64,000 nucleotides of DNA from Brevibacillus fortis (GTDB lineage: Bacteria; Bacillota; Bacilli; Brevibacillales; Brevibacillaceae), in assembly GCF_003013395.1 (NCBI RefSeq), contig NZ_PXZM01000045.1:62001-126000 (forward strand), given 5' to 3'. Within the stretch, counting starts at the first letter, position 1. Each line of letters opens with the position of its first letter. The translations under genes and the position numbers were made by a program. Under the pieces are notes generated by a model. The model made no database searches and was not told where the DNA came from. It saw only the letters and a program-made list of their open reading frames with translations. This document shows positions 25,556-34,953 of the stretch, in pieces.

Positions 25556-25736
25556 AGGCCGCATGCCCGGTGGAAGCTGACCGAGCGTGCGGCTTTTTTC
25601 TATGTGTAACAAACTAGGACAACTGATCCGTAATCCCGACGTGACTGCTAATCCCGCCGTCCATGGTGATGCTCGCTCCGTTGATGTACCCGCTATGTGG
25701 TCCGACGAGATGATAAATCATCTGGGCGATTTCCAA
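25556..25736. repeat. Copy B of the 180-bp direct repeat
   Basis: The matching partner of 24255-24434. It carries the same terminator hairpin and the intact 3' end of the SDR gene, which runs on without break past 25736, so this is the ancestral junction on the SDR side. Confidence 0.85.
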
Positions 25737-26381
25737 AGGCTGAGCTACGCGTTTTACCGGACTTTTGGCGATGACCCGATGCATGTAATCCGAAATATCC
25801 TCCGGACGTACGCCCATAGCCGTATCTACATATCCCGGACAGATGGCATTGGATGTAATCCCGTGCTCTCCCCATTCTGCGGCAATTGTTTTCGTATAGC
25901 CGATCATGCCGTGTTTGGAAGCGACGTAGGTGGATGAATGGGCAGAGCCTAGCAAGCCCTGAATGGAAGCGATGTTTACGACCCGACCGTAGTTCCTTTC
26001 TTTCATCTTGGGCAACAGGTTTCTGCAAAATAGGAATACACTCTTCAGGTTGGTATTCATGATCCAATCCCATTCTTCATCGGAGACCTCGTCCACTCGG
26101 TTGAATGGACCGCCAACTCCTGCATTGTTGACCAAGATAGTGATATCTCCGAAATGCGATTCTACAAGCTGGATGGCTTCTTCAACCTGCGCTCGTTGGG
26201 CGACATCACAGCGAATGGGCAAGGCTTGACCGCCTGCCTGATTGATTTCTTGGGCGACCAACTGTGCCTGTTCTTCTATTACATCAAGAACAGCGACACG
26301 GACTCCATGCTGAGCCAAAAGCTGTGCTGCTGCGGCCCCGATCCCATTACCTGCTCCTGTGATGATTGCTACTTGCTGCAT
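25614..26381 (-). CDS. SDR-family oxidoreductase
   Basis: 255 residues, a classical short-chain dehydrogenase: NAD(P) motif TGAGNGIG (about 8-15), NNAGVGG, and the catalytic Ser/Tyr/Lys in SIQGLLG...STYVASKHG (about 138-158). CPGYVDTAMG and the C-terminal YINGASITMDGG are typical of 3-ketoacyl reductase or 3-hydroxybutyrate dehydrogenase relatives. The aspartate after strand 2 (AVLDV) favours NAD. It lies 27 bases downstream of another SDR gene on the same strand. Its 3' end is duplicated at 24255-24434. Confidence 0.9.
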   Translation of the reverse strand: MQQVAIITGAGNGIGAAAAQLLAQHGVRVAVLDVIEEQAQLVAQEINQAGGQALPIRCDVAQRAQVEEAIQLVESHFGDITILVNNAGVGGPFNRVDEVSDEEWDWIMNTNLKSVFLFCRNLLPKMKERNYGRVVNIASIQGLLGSAHSSTYVASKHGMIGYTKTIAAEWGEHGITSNAICPGYVDTAMGVRPEDISDYMHRVIAKSPVKRVAQPLEIAQMIYHLVGPHSGYINGASITMDGGISSHVGITDQLS

Positions 26382-26408
26382 AGGTAAACTCTCCTTTTAT
26401 CTTGTCAA

Positions 26409-27110
26409 TTAGAGAACGCCTTTAGGCGGAAGGATTTTGACTTCATCGATGCGAACGTGGAGGGGGCGGGAGGCGATATCTAACACGGTATCTGCCACAT
26501 CTTTTGGTACGAGCATCGCACTCGGATCAAAAAAATGCCGGTCTTCCGTCATGTTTGTATGAACGGCGCCGGGAAAAATGGTGGAGACCCTCACATTGTC
26601 GTTTTTCCATTCTTCATTGCAAATTTGGGAAAAGCCTTGGACGGCAAATTTCGAAGCACCATACACACCGTTTTCCGCAATGGGAATATATCCTGAGACA
26701 CTAGAGATATTGATGATTCGGCCTCCGTGAGCTTTCATTACCTTGTACCCTTCACGGCTGCATAGAAAGAGTCCGGTTACATTGGTGCGAAAAACATTTT
26801 CCCATTCTTCTAAGCTTGTTTGTTCAACAGGCTTAAACACTCCGATTCCTGCATTGTTGACGAGGACATCCAGACGTCCGTATAACATTTGGATATGCGC
26901 AAAGAGGGTTCGTACACTTTGCTCGTCTGTCACGTCTAGCTGTACATCAGTCACACTCCCTGGTGCACAATGTCCAATTTCGTTCGGATGAGGTGCCGTT
27001 CGAGAGGTTGCCCAAACAATCGCCCCTTCATTTGCCAAAGTATTTGCCATTTCAAGACCCAATCCTCGACTGGCACCTGTGATGACCACGACTTTATTCA
27101 GTAGTTTCAT
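26409..27110 (-). CDS. SDR-family oxidoreductase
   Basis: 233 residues. TGASRGLG (about 9-16), NNAGIGVF and SSVSGYIPIAENGVYGASK (about 137-155) give the cofactor site and Ser-Tyr-Lys triad. IFPGAVHTNMTED follows. The frame is open to 27143, but GGAGGTATAC precedes ATG 27110. It is first in a two-SDR operon and divergent from a 3-hydroxyacyl-CoA dehydrogenase, which suggests fatty acid or hydroxybutyrate metabolism; the substrate is not visible in sequence. Confidence 0.9.
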   Translation of the reverse strand: MKLLNKVVVITGASRGLGLEMANTLANEGAIVWATSRTAPHPNEIGHCAPGSVTDVQLDVTDEQSVRTLFAHIQMLYGRLDVLVNNAGIGVFKPVEQTSLEEWENVFRTNVTGLFLCSREGYKVMKAHGGRIINISSVSGYIPIAENGVYGASKFAVQGFSQICNEEWKNDNVRVSTIFPGAVHTNMTEDRHFFDPSAMLVPKDVADTVLDIASRPLHVRIDEVKILPPKGVL

Positions 27111-27313
27111 GTATACCTCCGAATACAAAATGTTATATTCCAATTATTGTATTTTTACACATGTTTTTTAATGGTACAAAACTTTGACTTCCCCAGCAAG
27201 CGCCAGAGGGATGAATTTCGATAAAAGTAGTAGGATTTTGCTGGGCAGGAACTAGGTATTTGATCGTGGAAGCTTTGTTCGTAAACCTAATTCACCCCTG
27301 GGAGGCTCTTTCT

Positions 27314-28246
27314 ATGGAAAAGCATACGGCTGTTATCGGATCAGGTGTTATGGGACATGGAATTGCGCAGCTATACGCATTGGCTGGGTATCGTGTTTCT
27401 CTTTACGATTTGCAGGAAGAGTTTTTGATGAAAGCGAGAGCTAGCATCGAGCACAGCCTTTCCCTTTTAGTTGCAGAGGGAGTGATTGCAGACCAGTCTA
27501 GAGTAAAAGCGCTCGAGCATATCGTCCTGACCACAGATTTGCGAGCGGCAGTATCTGATGCAGAAGTCATCACAGAAGCAGTACCAGAAGTTATCGAGCT
27601 AAAGTGGGAGCTCTTTGAAAAACTGGAGCAATACGCGAAGCCAGATGCCATTATTGCTTCCAATACATCTACGTTTTCGATAGCGCGACTAATAGAAAAA
27701 GCAACCACGCCACAACGCTATATTATTACACATTTTTTCAATCCGGCCCAATTGGTTCCGTTGGTCGAGGTTGTCAGGCACGAGAAGACCGCGCAGGAAG
27801 TAGTTCAAAAAACCATGCAGCTGATGCTAAAAATCGGGAAGTCCCCCGTTTTGTTGAAAAAGGATGTACCGGGCTTTATCGCGAATCGGTTGCAAACAGC
27901 TTTGATGAGAGAAGCTTTTCATTTGCTCGCAGAAGGCGTGGCAGATGCAGCCCAGATCGATACGGTGATGAAGGATGGAATTGGCTTTCGTTGGGCTTTT
28001 GTCGGGCCTATTGAGACGGCAGATTTTGGCGGACTCGATACGTGGAAGCGCGTGATGGATAACCTGGCTCCTGAGCTGGATGCCGCGACAACAGCACCCG
28101 CCATCATTGAGGAACGAGTAGCAGAAGGCAATCTCGGCACCAAGACCGGAGCAGGTATTTACTCGTATAAGGACACGTCTGTCTCAGAAAAGCTTTGTGC
28201 ACGTGACGAACAGTTCATCCGTTTGGGGACAATGAAGCGCGTTTGA
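27314..28246 (+). CDS. 3-hydroxyacyl-CoA / 3-hydroxybutyryl-CoA dehydrogenase
   Basis: 310 residues. NAD motif GSGVMGHGIA (about 8-17), a VSLYDLQEE strand end with the acidic residue for NAD, IASNTSTFSI and THFFNPAQLVPLVEVV (catalytic His, about 138-153), and the C-terminal dimer domain with DVPGFIANRLQTAL and KDGIGFRWAFVGPIETAD. The family oxidises 3-hydroxyacyl-CoA to 3-ketoacyl-CoA. Upstream ORF codons from 27260 lack a ribosome binding site; GGGAGG before 27314 fixes the start. Confidence 0.9.
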   Translation: MEKHTAVIGSGVMGHGIAQLYALAGYRVSLYDLQEEFLMKARASIEHSLSLLVAEGVIADQSRVKALEHIVLTTDLRAAVSDAEVITEAVPEVIELKWELFEKLEQYAKPDAIIASNTSTFSIARLIEKATTPQRYIITHFFNPAQLVPLVEVVRHEKTAQEVVQKTMQLMLKIGKSPVLLKKDVPGFIANRLQTALMREAFHLLAEGVADAAQIDTVMKDGIGFRWAFVGPIETADFGGLDTWKRVMDNLAPELDAATTAPAIIEERVAEGNLGTKTGAGIYSYKDTSVSEKLCARDEQFIRLGTMKRV

Positions 28247-28306
28247 AATGATTTACAGATTAATACTTTATTCGTAAATTTTTCACCAAATACTCATTCA
28301 TTCCTA

Positions 28307-28314
28307 GCCGATAT
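28307..28314 (+). promoter_or_regulatory. SigD-type -10 element of chemoreceptor 1
   Basis: GCCGATAT is the exact SigD -10 consensus. A CAAA 16 bases upstream is a fair -35. SigD controls motility and chemotaxis genes in Bacillales, which fits the gene 63 bases downstream. Confidence 0.6.
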
Positions 28315-28377
28315 TAGATTGGGGTTATATCATGGGAAAAATTTCCCCAAAACAACCTAGAAAGTAGTTGAGAATGA

Positions 28378-30360
28378 GTGAGAGTTCGCTTAATAAATTG
28401 GAGTAGAAGCTTTAAAACGAGGTTAATCGCATCCTTCCTATTGATTCTGCTCGTTCCTACCATTGTCGTTGGGACACTGGCTTCCAATCAGGCGAAGCAG
28501 GAGATGGAAAAGCAGATTTTGAACAGCGCCAAAGAAAATGTCGAGCTGGTCAATTCGATTGTCACGAATACGTTTAAGCCAAAGCTGGACACGATTGAGT
28601 TTTTAGCCAAAACCGTTAACAAAAACATGTATCCAACCAAAGACAGCGCAGCGCTCGTCATGCCGCATCTGGATATATACAGTGGAATGCTTCCGGACAC
28701 GAATGGCGTTGGTTTGGGGACGGTGGACGGACAGTATTATCAATCCCCGAAGGTAACCGTAAAGGCAGGTTTTGATCCGCGAACGAGAGAATGGTACAAA
28801 AAGGCGATGGAAAATAAGGGGAAAGCTGTTATTACGGAGCCGTATGTATCTGCAGCATCAGGCAAAGTCCTCGTCACCATCTCCAAAACGACGGATGATG
28901 GATCTGGTGTGGTCGGCATTGTGATGGGCGTCGAGCAGATCAAAGAGCTGGCAGACATGGTCAGTATCGGAAGCGACGGGTTCGTCATGATTATGGACAG
29001 CAACAAGAAGTTCGTTGTTCATCGAGAAAAAGAGTCTGGCACTGTAGCTGAAGAGAGCTATTTTGAAAAATTGTATGAAGGTGCATCAGGTAACTTCCGC
29101 TACGATGAGGAAGGCAACGAACAAGAAGTGCACTACACGACGAATGAGCTGACTGGCTGGAAAATCGCTGGAAAACTCGATCGATCCGAGATACAGAACT
29201 CTGTACAGCCTATCTTCACCTTTACGTACGCGACAATTGCCATTTGCTTGATTGTAGGAGGACTGATCGTAACCGTTGTTCTGCGCTCGATTATCCGATC
29301 CATTCAAGCGGTCAAGGTACATGCAGTGAAAGTGAGTGAGGGCATACTGACGGAGCCTATCCAGGTTCGTTCCGATGACGAGATTGGGGAGCTGGGTCGC
29401 GCGTTCAATACGATGCAGGACAACCTGCGCACACTTATTTCGGATGTAGAGACAAGAGCAGAACAAGTAGCCGCTTCGTCTGAGCAACTGACCGCGAGTG
29501 CGCAGCAGACGAGCAACGCCACTGAGCATGTTGCCACAGCCGTGCAAGAAGTTGCTGGCAGCGTAGAGAAGCAAACGAATGGAATTGACCAGAATGTCCA
29601 TTCTCTCCAAAATATTTCGGACGGTGTAGCACAAATTGTGGAGAGTGTGCATGGATTGACGGATATCGCTGAGCAAACAACCATCCACGCTGGTGAAGGT
29701 GGTGAATCGGTTCAGAAGGTGATGGGCCAGATGAACTCGATTCACGATTCTGTGGAACAGCTCAATCACATGGTCCATTCCCTGTCTGAACGCTCCAGAG
29801 ACATTGTCGCTTTCTCTGAAGTGATTAGTGGAATTTCGCAGCAAACAAACCTGCTTGCACTGAATGCAGCGATCGAAGCAGCACGAGCTGGCGAGCATGG
29901 CAAAGGATTTGCGGTTGTAGCAACAGAAGTAAGGCTGTTGGCAGAGCAATCGCAGGAATCGGCGAAGCAAATTTCCGACCTTATCGTAGAAATTCAGCGT
30001 GATACGCAAGAATCCGTTGAGACCATGGAGAAAGTCAGACGCGATGTTTCGGAAGGCTTGCGAATTTCCCAAGGTACGATTGATAAATTCGAGGAAATTT
30101 TGACAAGCACCAAACAAACGAATCCGCGGATCGTGGAGGTCTCGTCGATCGCTCAACAAATCGTAGCAACTGTTGCGGAAGTGAAGGTGACAGCGAACGA
30201 GTTGGCGATGATTGCAAAAGGCAATGCAGAAACCGCAGAGGAAGTAGCCGCTTCTACAGAAGAGCAGCTCGCATCGATGCAAGAAGTTTCAGCATCTGCC
30301 CAATCTCTGTCATCGTTGGCAGAAGAGCTGAATGCGATGATCAATAAATTTCGCTATTAA
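28378..30360 (+). CDS. Methyl-accepting chemotaxis protein, dCache sensor
   Basis: 660 residues. Membrane helix 1 at about 15-34, a periplasmic-side dCache_1 domain (about 36-275), helix 2 (about 280-303), HAMP (about 304-357) and a signalling coiled coil with the conserved hairpin tip [20 protein letters not shown] (about 487-506). In the sensor, R137-x-W139-Y140 followed by a Tyr about 20 residues on (EPYVSA) resembles the amino-acid-binding motif of dCache receptors. GTG start with a weak ribosome binding site. It is a close paralogue of the next gene; both lie behind SigD-like promoters. Confidence 0.93.
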   Translation: MRVRLINWSRSFKTRLIASFLLILLVPTIVVGTLASNQAKQEMEKQILNSAKENVELVNSIVTNTFKPKLDTIEFLAKTVNKNMYPTKDSAALVMPHLDIYSGMLPDTNGVGLGTVDGQYYQSPKVTVKAGFDPRTREWYKKAMENKGKAVITEPYVSAASGKVLVTISKTTDDGSGVVGIVMGVEQIKELADMVSIGSDGFVMIMDSNKKFVVHREKESGTVAEESYFEKLYEGASGNFRYDEEGNEQEVHYTTNELTGWKIAGKLDRSEIQNSVQPIFTFTYATIAICLIVGGLIVTVVLRSIIRSIQAVKVHAVKVSEGILTEPIQVRSDDEIGELGRAFNTMQDNLRTLISDVETRAEQVAASSEQLTASAQQTSNATEHVATAVQEVAGSVEKQTNGIDQNVHSLQNISDGVAQIVESVHGLTDIAEQTTIHAGEGGESVQKVMGQMNSIHDSVEQLNHMVHSLSERSRDIVAFSEVISGISQQTNLLALNAAIEAARAGEHGKGFAVVATEVRLLAEQSQESAKQISDLIVEIQRDTQESVETMEKVRRDVSEGLRISQGTIDKFEEILTSTKQTNPRIVEVSSIAQQIVATVAEVKVTANELAMIAKGNAETAEEVAASTEEQLASMQEVSASAQSLSSLAEELNAMINKFRY

Positions 30361-30379
30361 ATAAGCCAGCCACTACCGA

Positions 30380-30413
30380 CCGCCCTGCTATCACGCCTAA
30401 GCAGGGCGGTTTT
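30380..30413 (+). terminator. Terminator after chemoreceptor 1
   Basis: CCGCCCTGC pairs with GCAGGGCGG, then four T. Confidence 0.85.
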
Positions 30414-30499
30414 CTTATGGCCTCGGGGGCGGTATAATCCTGGCCTTTTTTTACTATTACAGTTCTATATTTTTTTTACTTCATTAACCTTCCTCTGTT

Positions 30500-30507
30500 A
30501 CCGATAT
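30500..30507 (+). promoter_or_regulatory. SigD-type -10 element of chemoreceptor 2
   Basis: ACCGATAT differs from the SigD consensus at one base. The -35 is poor. It lies in the equivalent place to the element before chemoreceptor 1. Confidence 0.45.
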
Positions 30508-30573
30508 AAAAAATTAGGATTTCTCTACGTGAACCGTTTATCCTAATACAACTTAGAAAGAAGATGAAATGAA

Positions 30574-32553
30574 GTGAGAGTGAACTTGCCAAATTGGCTC
30601 AGAAGCTATCGAACCAAATTAATCATCACGTTTCTCTTGATTCTACTAGTCCCATCCCTAGTGGTTGGAAGCCTGGCTTATAATCAAGCGAGACAAGAAA
30701 TTGAAAAACAGATCATGGACAGCGCCAACGAAAATGTTGAATTGGTCAACTCCATTGTCAGCAGTACGTTTGAGGGCAAAAAGAAGGATGCTGATTATTT
30801 GGCAAAAGATATCACACCAAGTGTGAAATCAGCGGAAGTCCAAGAAAAAACCATGCATTATTTAAATTCGTATATGGGCATGCACCCAGACGCAGCCAGT
30901 ATCAGTCTGGGAACGGTTGAAGGACAGTACTACCGTGCGCCTAAGCAAGAAGTACAGGCAGATTTTGATCCGCGGACGAGAGATTGGTACAAAAGAGCGA
31001 TGGAGAACAAGGGAACTGTCGTTGTTACGGAGCCATATATTTCAGCGGTATCAGGTGAGGTTTTAGTAGCGGTAGCGAGAACGACGGAAGATGGCGCAGG
31101 GGTTATCTGCATTACAGTTGGGATTGAACAGATCAAACAACTGGCAAACTCAGTCAGCATCGGTTCCGATGGAGATGTCATCGTAGTGGACAGCAATAAG
31201 AAGTATGTCGTCCACCCGGAAAATCAGGCAGGAACGCTGGCCCAAGAGAGTTTTTACGATAACATGTACCAAGCAGAAACAGGTAAATTCAATTTCGAGG
31301 AGCAAAGCATCCCTAAACAGATCTACTATGTGACGAATCCGGCTACAGGCTGGAAAATTGCTGGATCTATGTACCTGTCAGAGGTTGAAGATGCTACACA
31401 GCCGATCTTCGCGCAAACGTTTTGGACGATCACGATCTGCTTGCTGCTGGGAGGACTCATTGTAGCAGTTGTACTGCGTTCCCTTCTCAAGTCCATCCAG
31501 GAAGTGAAGGTACATGCGGTCAGAGTGAGCCAAGGTATTTTGACTGATCCGATTAACGTGCGATCAACCGATGAAATCGGTGAGCTCGGCCATGCGTTTA
31601 ACACGATGCAGGATAACCTGCGTGCGCTCATTTCAGATGTCGAAGCCAGAGCGGAGCAAGTAGCAGCGTCTTCGGAGCAATTGACTGCAAGTGCGCAGCA
31701 GACGAGCATAGCAACCGAGCTTGTAGCGACAGCCGTTCAGGAGGTAGCTGGCAGCGCGGAACAACAAACGAGCGGAATCGACCAAAATGTTCGCTCATTG
31801 CATGACATTTCGGAAGGGGTCACACGGATTGTAGAGAGTGTCAATGTGTTGTCGGATACCGCTCAGCAAACTACAGTTCAGGCGGAAGAAGGGGGCAACT
31901 TTGTCGCTCAGGTCGTGAGTCAAATGAAGTCGATTCATGAATCGGTAGAACAGTCGGATCGTATGACCAAATCGCTCTATGATCGTTCGAAAGAAATCGG
32001 TACGATTTCGGATGTCATCAGTGGGATTGCCCAGCAGACGAATTTGCTGGCCTTGAATGCAGCGATTGAAGCGGCGCGGGCTGGTGAGCATGGCAAAGGA
32101 TTTGCGGTTGTAGCTACAGAAGTGCGGCTGTTGGCTGAGCAATCACAAGAATCGGCCAAGCAAATTTCTGAATTGATCACAGAGATTCAACGAGAAACCA
32201 AGCAATCCGTCGACAACATGGAAAAAGTCAGACTGGATGTTGCAGAAGGCTTGAACGTTTCAGAGGAGACGATCCACAAGTTCGAAGGCATCATGGAAAG
32301 CACCAGACTGACCAATCCACATATCGCAGAGGTTTCTTCTATTGCACAACAAATTTCTGCTGCTGTTCAGGAAGTAACCGCGACAGCCAATGTGCTTGTC
32401 ACCATCGCGAAAAGCAATGCAGAAACAGCCGAGGAAGTAGCAGCCTCTACTGAGGAGCAGCTCGCATCGATGCAAGAGATTTCATCCTCCGCTCAATCCT
32501 TGTCGTCATTGGCGGAAGAGCTTAACGTTTTGATCAACAAGTTTACTTATTAA
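30574..32553 (+). CDS. Methyl-accepting chemotaxis protein, paralogue of the previous gene
   Basis: 659 residues with the same order: helix 1, dCache_1, helix 2, HAMP and MCP signalling domain ([20 protein letters not shown]). The signalling half is almost the same as in the previous gene, while the sensor half has diverged, especially around residues 65-110. The R-D-W-Y...Y ligand pattern is kept. This points to tandem duplication followed by a change in ligand preference. GTG start in the same context as the paralogue. No cheW or other chemotaxis gene is nearby. Confidence 0.93.
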   Translation: MRVNLPNWLRSYRTKLIITFLLILLVPSLVVGSLAYNQARQEIEKQIMDSANENVELVNSIVSSTFEGKKKDADYLAKDITPSVKSAEVQEKTMHYLNSYMGMHPDAASISLGTVEGQYYRAPKQEVQADFDPRTRDWYKRAMENKGTVVVTEPYISAVSGEVLVAVARTTEDGAGVICITVGIEQIKQLANSVSIGSDGDVIVVDSNKKYVVHPENQAGTLAQESFYDNMYQAETGKFNFEEQSIPKQIYYVTNPATGWKIAGSMYLSEVEDATQPIFAQTFWTITICLLLGGLIVAVVLRSLLKSIQEVKVHAVRVSQGILTDPINVRSTDEIGELGHAFNTMQDNLRALISDVEARAEQVAASSEQLTASAQQTSIATELVATAVQEVAGSAEQQTSGIDQNVRSLHDISEGVTRIVESVNVLSDTAQQTTVQAEEGGNFVAQVVSQMKSIHESVEQSDRMTKSLYDRSKEIGTISDVISGIAQQTNLLALNAAIEAARAGEHGKGFAVVATEVRLLAEQSQESAKQISELITEIQRETKQSVDNMEKVRLDVAEGLNVSEETIHKFEGIMESTRLTNPHIAEVSSIAQQISAAVQEVTATANVLVTIAKSNAETAEEVAASTEEQLASMQEISSSAQSLSSLAEELNVLINKFTY

Positions 32554-32576
32554 TCTGTGTCCGTAAACAAACGAAG

Positions 32577-32610
32577 CGCCCTGTCTCCAGATATACGAGC
32601 AGGGCGTTTT
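32577..32610 (+). terminator. Terminator after chemoreceptor 2
   Basis: CGCCCTG pairs with CAGGGCG, then four T; similar in sequence to the terminator after the first receptor. Confidence 0.8.
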
Positions 32611-32670
32611 GCTGTATAGATGTGATAACATATGGGGAACACAAGCGATATGAATTAGGGGATGTGAACG

Positions 32671-33207
32671 ATGGACATGAGGGTCAGAATAGAACAAGCA
32701 GATGATTATTCCGTTACTGAACAGGTCGTAAAAAGTGCATTTGCGAATGCGGAGTTCAGCGATCACAAAGAACATGAATTGGTGTCTCGCATCAGAAAAT
32801 CAGATGCATTCATCCCAGCGCTATCACTAGTCGCGATGGATGAAGAGAACCAAGAAATCGTGGGACATATTCTTTTGTCAAAAATAAACATTCGCAATGA
32901 CTATCAAAGCGTAGAGTCACTTGCGCTTGCCCCAGTGTCTGTCCTGCCCGATTACCAAAGCAAAGGCATAGGAAAGAAGTTAATTCTCGAAGCCCTTCAA
33001 AAAGCCAAAGAACTGGGATACCAATCTGTGGTTGTCCTTGGGCATCCACAATATTACCCGAAGTTTGGTTTCCAAAAAGCTTCCCAATGGGGCATAAAAG
33101 CACCATTCGAAGTGCCAGATGAGGTATTTATGGCGATGGAGCTGCATGAAAATGCTTTGGAGAATGTATCGGGTGTTGTTGAATACTCTAGTGCTTTTTT
33201 TGAATAA
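32671..33207 (+). CDS. GNAT-family N-acetyltransferase (YhbS-like)
   Basis: 178 residues. Acetyl-CoA loop region VLPDYQSKGIGKKLILEAL (about 91-109) holds the Q/RxxGxG/A motif; VVVLGHPQYYPKFGFQKAS (about 119-137) is the YhbS-type end of the fold. These proteins acetylate small molecules or proteins, and the substrate is unknown. Start is ATG 32671; a second Met is three codons on. It is monocistronic. Confidence 0.88.
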   Translation: MDMRVRIEQADDYSVTEQVVKSAFANAEFSDHKEHELVSRIRKSDAFIPALSLVAMDEENQEIVGHILLSKINIRNDYQSVESLALAPVSVLPDYQSKGIGKKLILEALQKAKELGYQSVVVLGHPQYYPKFGFQKASQWGIKAPFEVPDEVFMAMELHENALENVSGVVEYSSAFFE

Positions 33208-33228
33208 GATAGGGATTGTTAATGTAGT

Positions 33229-33270
33229 GAAACACAGTAGATCGTTGAAGTCATCTACTGTGTTTCTTTA
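33229..33270 (+). terminator. Terminator after the acetyltransferase
   Basis: GAAACACAGTAGA (33229-33241) pairs perfectly with TCTACTGTGTTTC (33254-33266), followed by a short T run. Confidence 0.8.
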
Positions 33271-33346
33271 TTCCTAATTATGGTAATATGAATTGCCTAC
33301 CAATTTGAACGAAAACTAGCTCGTACTTCAGAGGGGGAAGGATGCA

Positions 33347-33688
33347 ATGCAACTCAGGCCAAACGAAACGATTGTCAAAGAGAATATAGCCGCGAACCTA
33401 TTCAGAGGAATAGAAGGAGTAGGTGGCAGGTTAACGATTACGAATGAAAGATTCTATTTTCAACCACACAGTCTCAATATTCAAACACAACCTCTCGAAT
33501 TAAACCTGAAAGATATTGCGGCAGTTGAAAAGCGGAATACTCTGTACGTGATCCCCAACGGAATGAAGATCAAGATGTATGACGGACAAGAACATAAATT
33601 TGTTGTGTGGAAACGAGCAGAGCTTATTGGATTGATTCAGGACACAAAAATGAAGCAAAAAATGACGGTGATTATTAAGACGAGGTAA
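33347..33688 (+). CDS. GRAM-domain protein
   Basis: 113 residues. GVGGRLTITNERFYFQPHSL (about 25-44) and LELNLKDIAAVEKRNTLYV (about 52-70) are the strands of a GRAM (PH-like) domain, which binds lipids or proteins in other organisms. There is no membrane segment. AGAGGGGGAAGG precedes the ATG. Function is unknown. It is followed by a minus-strand gene. Confidence 0.82.
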   Translation: MQLRPNETIVKENIAANLFRGIEGVGGRLTITNERFYFQPHSLNIQTQPLELNLKDIAAVEKRNTLYVIPNGMKIKMYDGQEHKFVVWKRAELIGLIQDTKMKQKMTVIIKTR

Positions 33689-33702
33689 GCTATCCGTTCA
33701 AT

Positions 33703-33738
33703 AAAAATCGCCCTGCCACAAGCAATACCGAGCAGGGC
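33703..33738 (-). terminator. Terminator of the minus-strand small gene
   Basis: GCCCTGC (33710-33716) pairs with GCAGGGC (33732-33738); the AAAAAT on the left gives the minus-strand T tract. Confidence 0.7.
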
Positions 33739-33750
33739 CATTCCCAACCA

Positions 33751-34020
33751 TTACAAATCCTTTGCAATGTGTGGTTTGCTATAATGACTGGTACCTCCCC
33801 CGCCAACCAATACTCTTCCGCCCTGTCTGAAGATGAGCAATTTCCTTGAGCCATCTGAGAGAAGGACAGTTATTTTTGCCCGATTCGCTATTGCAATATA
33901 AATAACGTAACCAGTTCTGGAGATCACGGTACGCCAGTTGCGATCGAATTCAGAGCGAAGAACCCGATTGGAGTACACTTGGTTTTCCACGCGTGTCGCA
34001 GTGCTTCTTTTCTTTTTCAT
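33751..34020 (-). CDS. Small basic protein, unknown
   Basis: 89 residues. Very basic N terminus (MKKKRSTATR), then a predicted beta strand region (TGYVIYIAIANRAKITVLL) and a glycine stretch (QGGRVLVGGGGTS). GGGAGGTG stands before the ATG, and a terminator follows, so it is likely real. The family is not recognised. Confidence 0.6.
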   Translation of the reverse strand: MKKKRSTATRVENQVYSNRVLRSEFDRNWRTVISRTGYVIYIAIANRAKITVLLSDGSRKLLIFRQGGRVLVGGGGTSHYSKPHIAKDL

Positions 34021-34189
34021 CGAGTATCAACACCTCCCGTCAATTTATCCTATTCAGTGGATAGAAAACGGAATGGACAAGAGTGGTAGGCGATTTTACT
34101 ATTTTCGTTGCAACAACACAGGAAGCGTCTTATGATAACACCAAGGACGGTATTCATCGTAAGAGCCGTAAAAAAGGAGTGAAAGACGT

Positions 34190-34411
34190 ATGGCAAAAAG
34201 CGCAGCACGCAAGCAGCGGGAAAAACTGGCTCGTGAAGGCAAAAGAAATCCAGATCTCAACAGAAGTATCTTTGCATTCGCTGACATGAGACAACGGACG
34301 ACGAAGACTAGAGCAGAAAAACTGAATCAGCAGAAGCACAAAAGGTCGTTATCCTATCAAAGTGATGATGGCCTTTTTTATTTGCGTGCGAAGCTTGCAG
34401 CAATCGTTTAA
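34190..34411 (+). CDS. Small Lys/Arg-rich protein (YqkK-like)
   Basis: 73 residues. MAKSAARKQREKLAREGKRN is followed by PDLNRSIFAFADMRQRTTKT, the pattern of the small Bacillus YqkK-like basic proteins; that name is from memory of the pattern. The last 20 residues do not look like the family and may be an extended tail. AAAAAGGAGTGAAAGACGT is a strong ribosome binding site. It probably binds nucleic acid; this is inference from charge only. Confidence 0.65.
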   Translation: MAKSAARKQREKLAREGKRNPDLNRSIFAFADMRQRTTKTRAEKLNQQKHKRSLSYQSDDGLFYLRAKLAAIV

Positions 34412-34493
34412 CATTGAGGGAAAGGTTAAGAGAAAGCAAAAAATATCAGGTGCTGGAAAAAGGTCATCCGGTTCCAAAGTGAGGCATGGCATC

Positions 34494-34814
34494 ATGAATA
34501 ACAGCTACATAAAACCGTCAGACGCATCCATTCATCCCGAATGCGAGAGAGCTATTCAACATCTTCTCCAGCTAAAGGACCCGAAACGCGAAGACTTTTT
34601 GGAGTTGAAAACGTACGGAAATGACCGCTATTCGGCAATGGGCTGGGATGAGCTACAAACGTACATCAATGAAAAGACCGTCATCATTGTCGAGCAGTTT
34701 GAAAATGAACAAAATATAATGTCCGCCCTGCGTTGGGTAGCGAGGGGATTACCGGTTTGGCTAGCAATTCGAAAAGTGCGGGCGGATTATTCTGTGTATG
34801 GATACAAGAAGTAG
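34494..34814 (+). CDS. Hypothetical protein, unknown
   Basis: 106 residues from ATG 34494; the frame is open from 34362, and GTG 34479 is another possible start. Acidic helices (HPECERAIQHLLQLKDPKRE) are followed by a possible beta strand VIIVEQFENEQNI and WVARGLPVWLAIRKVRADYS. No membrane segment or motif is recognised. A terminator follows closely. Confidence 0.5.
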   Translation: MNNSYIKPSDASIHPECERAIQHLLQLKDPKREDFLELKTYGNDRYSAMGWDELQTYINEKTVIIVEQFENEQNIMSALRWVARGLPVWLAIRKVRADYSVYGYKK

Positions 34815-34839
34815 CCTGTCTTTGAAAGACAGGTTTTTT
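34815..34839 (+). terminator. Terminator before terC
   Basis: CCTGTCTTT pairs with AAAGACAGG around a single G, so the effective loop is larger, then six T. Confidence 0.8.
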
Positions 34840-34953
34840 CTATTCCCAAACAAGCGCTTTCAAAAAAATATATGCAAATAATAGAAATAATACTGCACTA
34901 ACGAAAAGATAGGTCTATTATTGTCAGTATCAGCAATTTTGGAGGGAGACATC

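Noticed and set aside
29086-30282. Open frame of about 400 codons on the minus strand inside the first chemoreceptor gene.
   Set aside because: It is antisense to a well-conserved coding sequence, has a Cys/Arg/Leu-rich nonsense composition and no ribosome binding site.
34845-34866. cre-like AAGCGCTTTCA upstream of terC.
   Set aside because: Only the right half fits the consensus; the TG of the left half is absent.
34840-34953. yybP-ykoY manganese riboswitch before terC.
   Set aside because: The stretch is too short and too AT-rich, and none of the conserved loops is visible.
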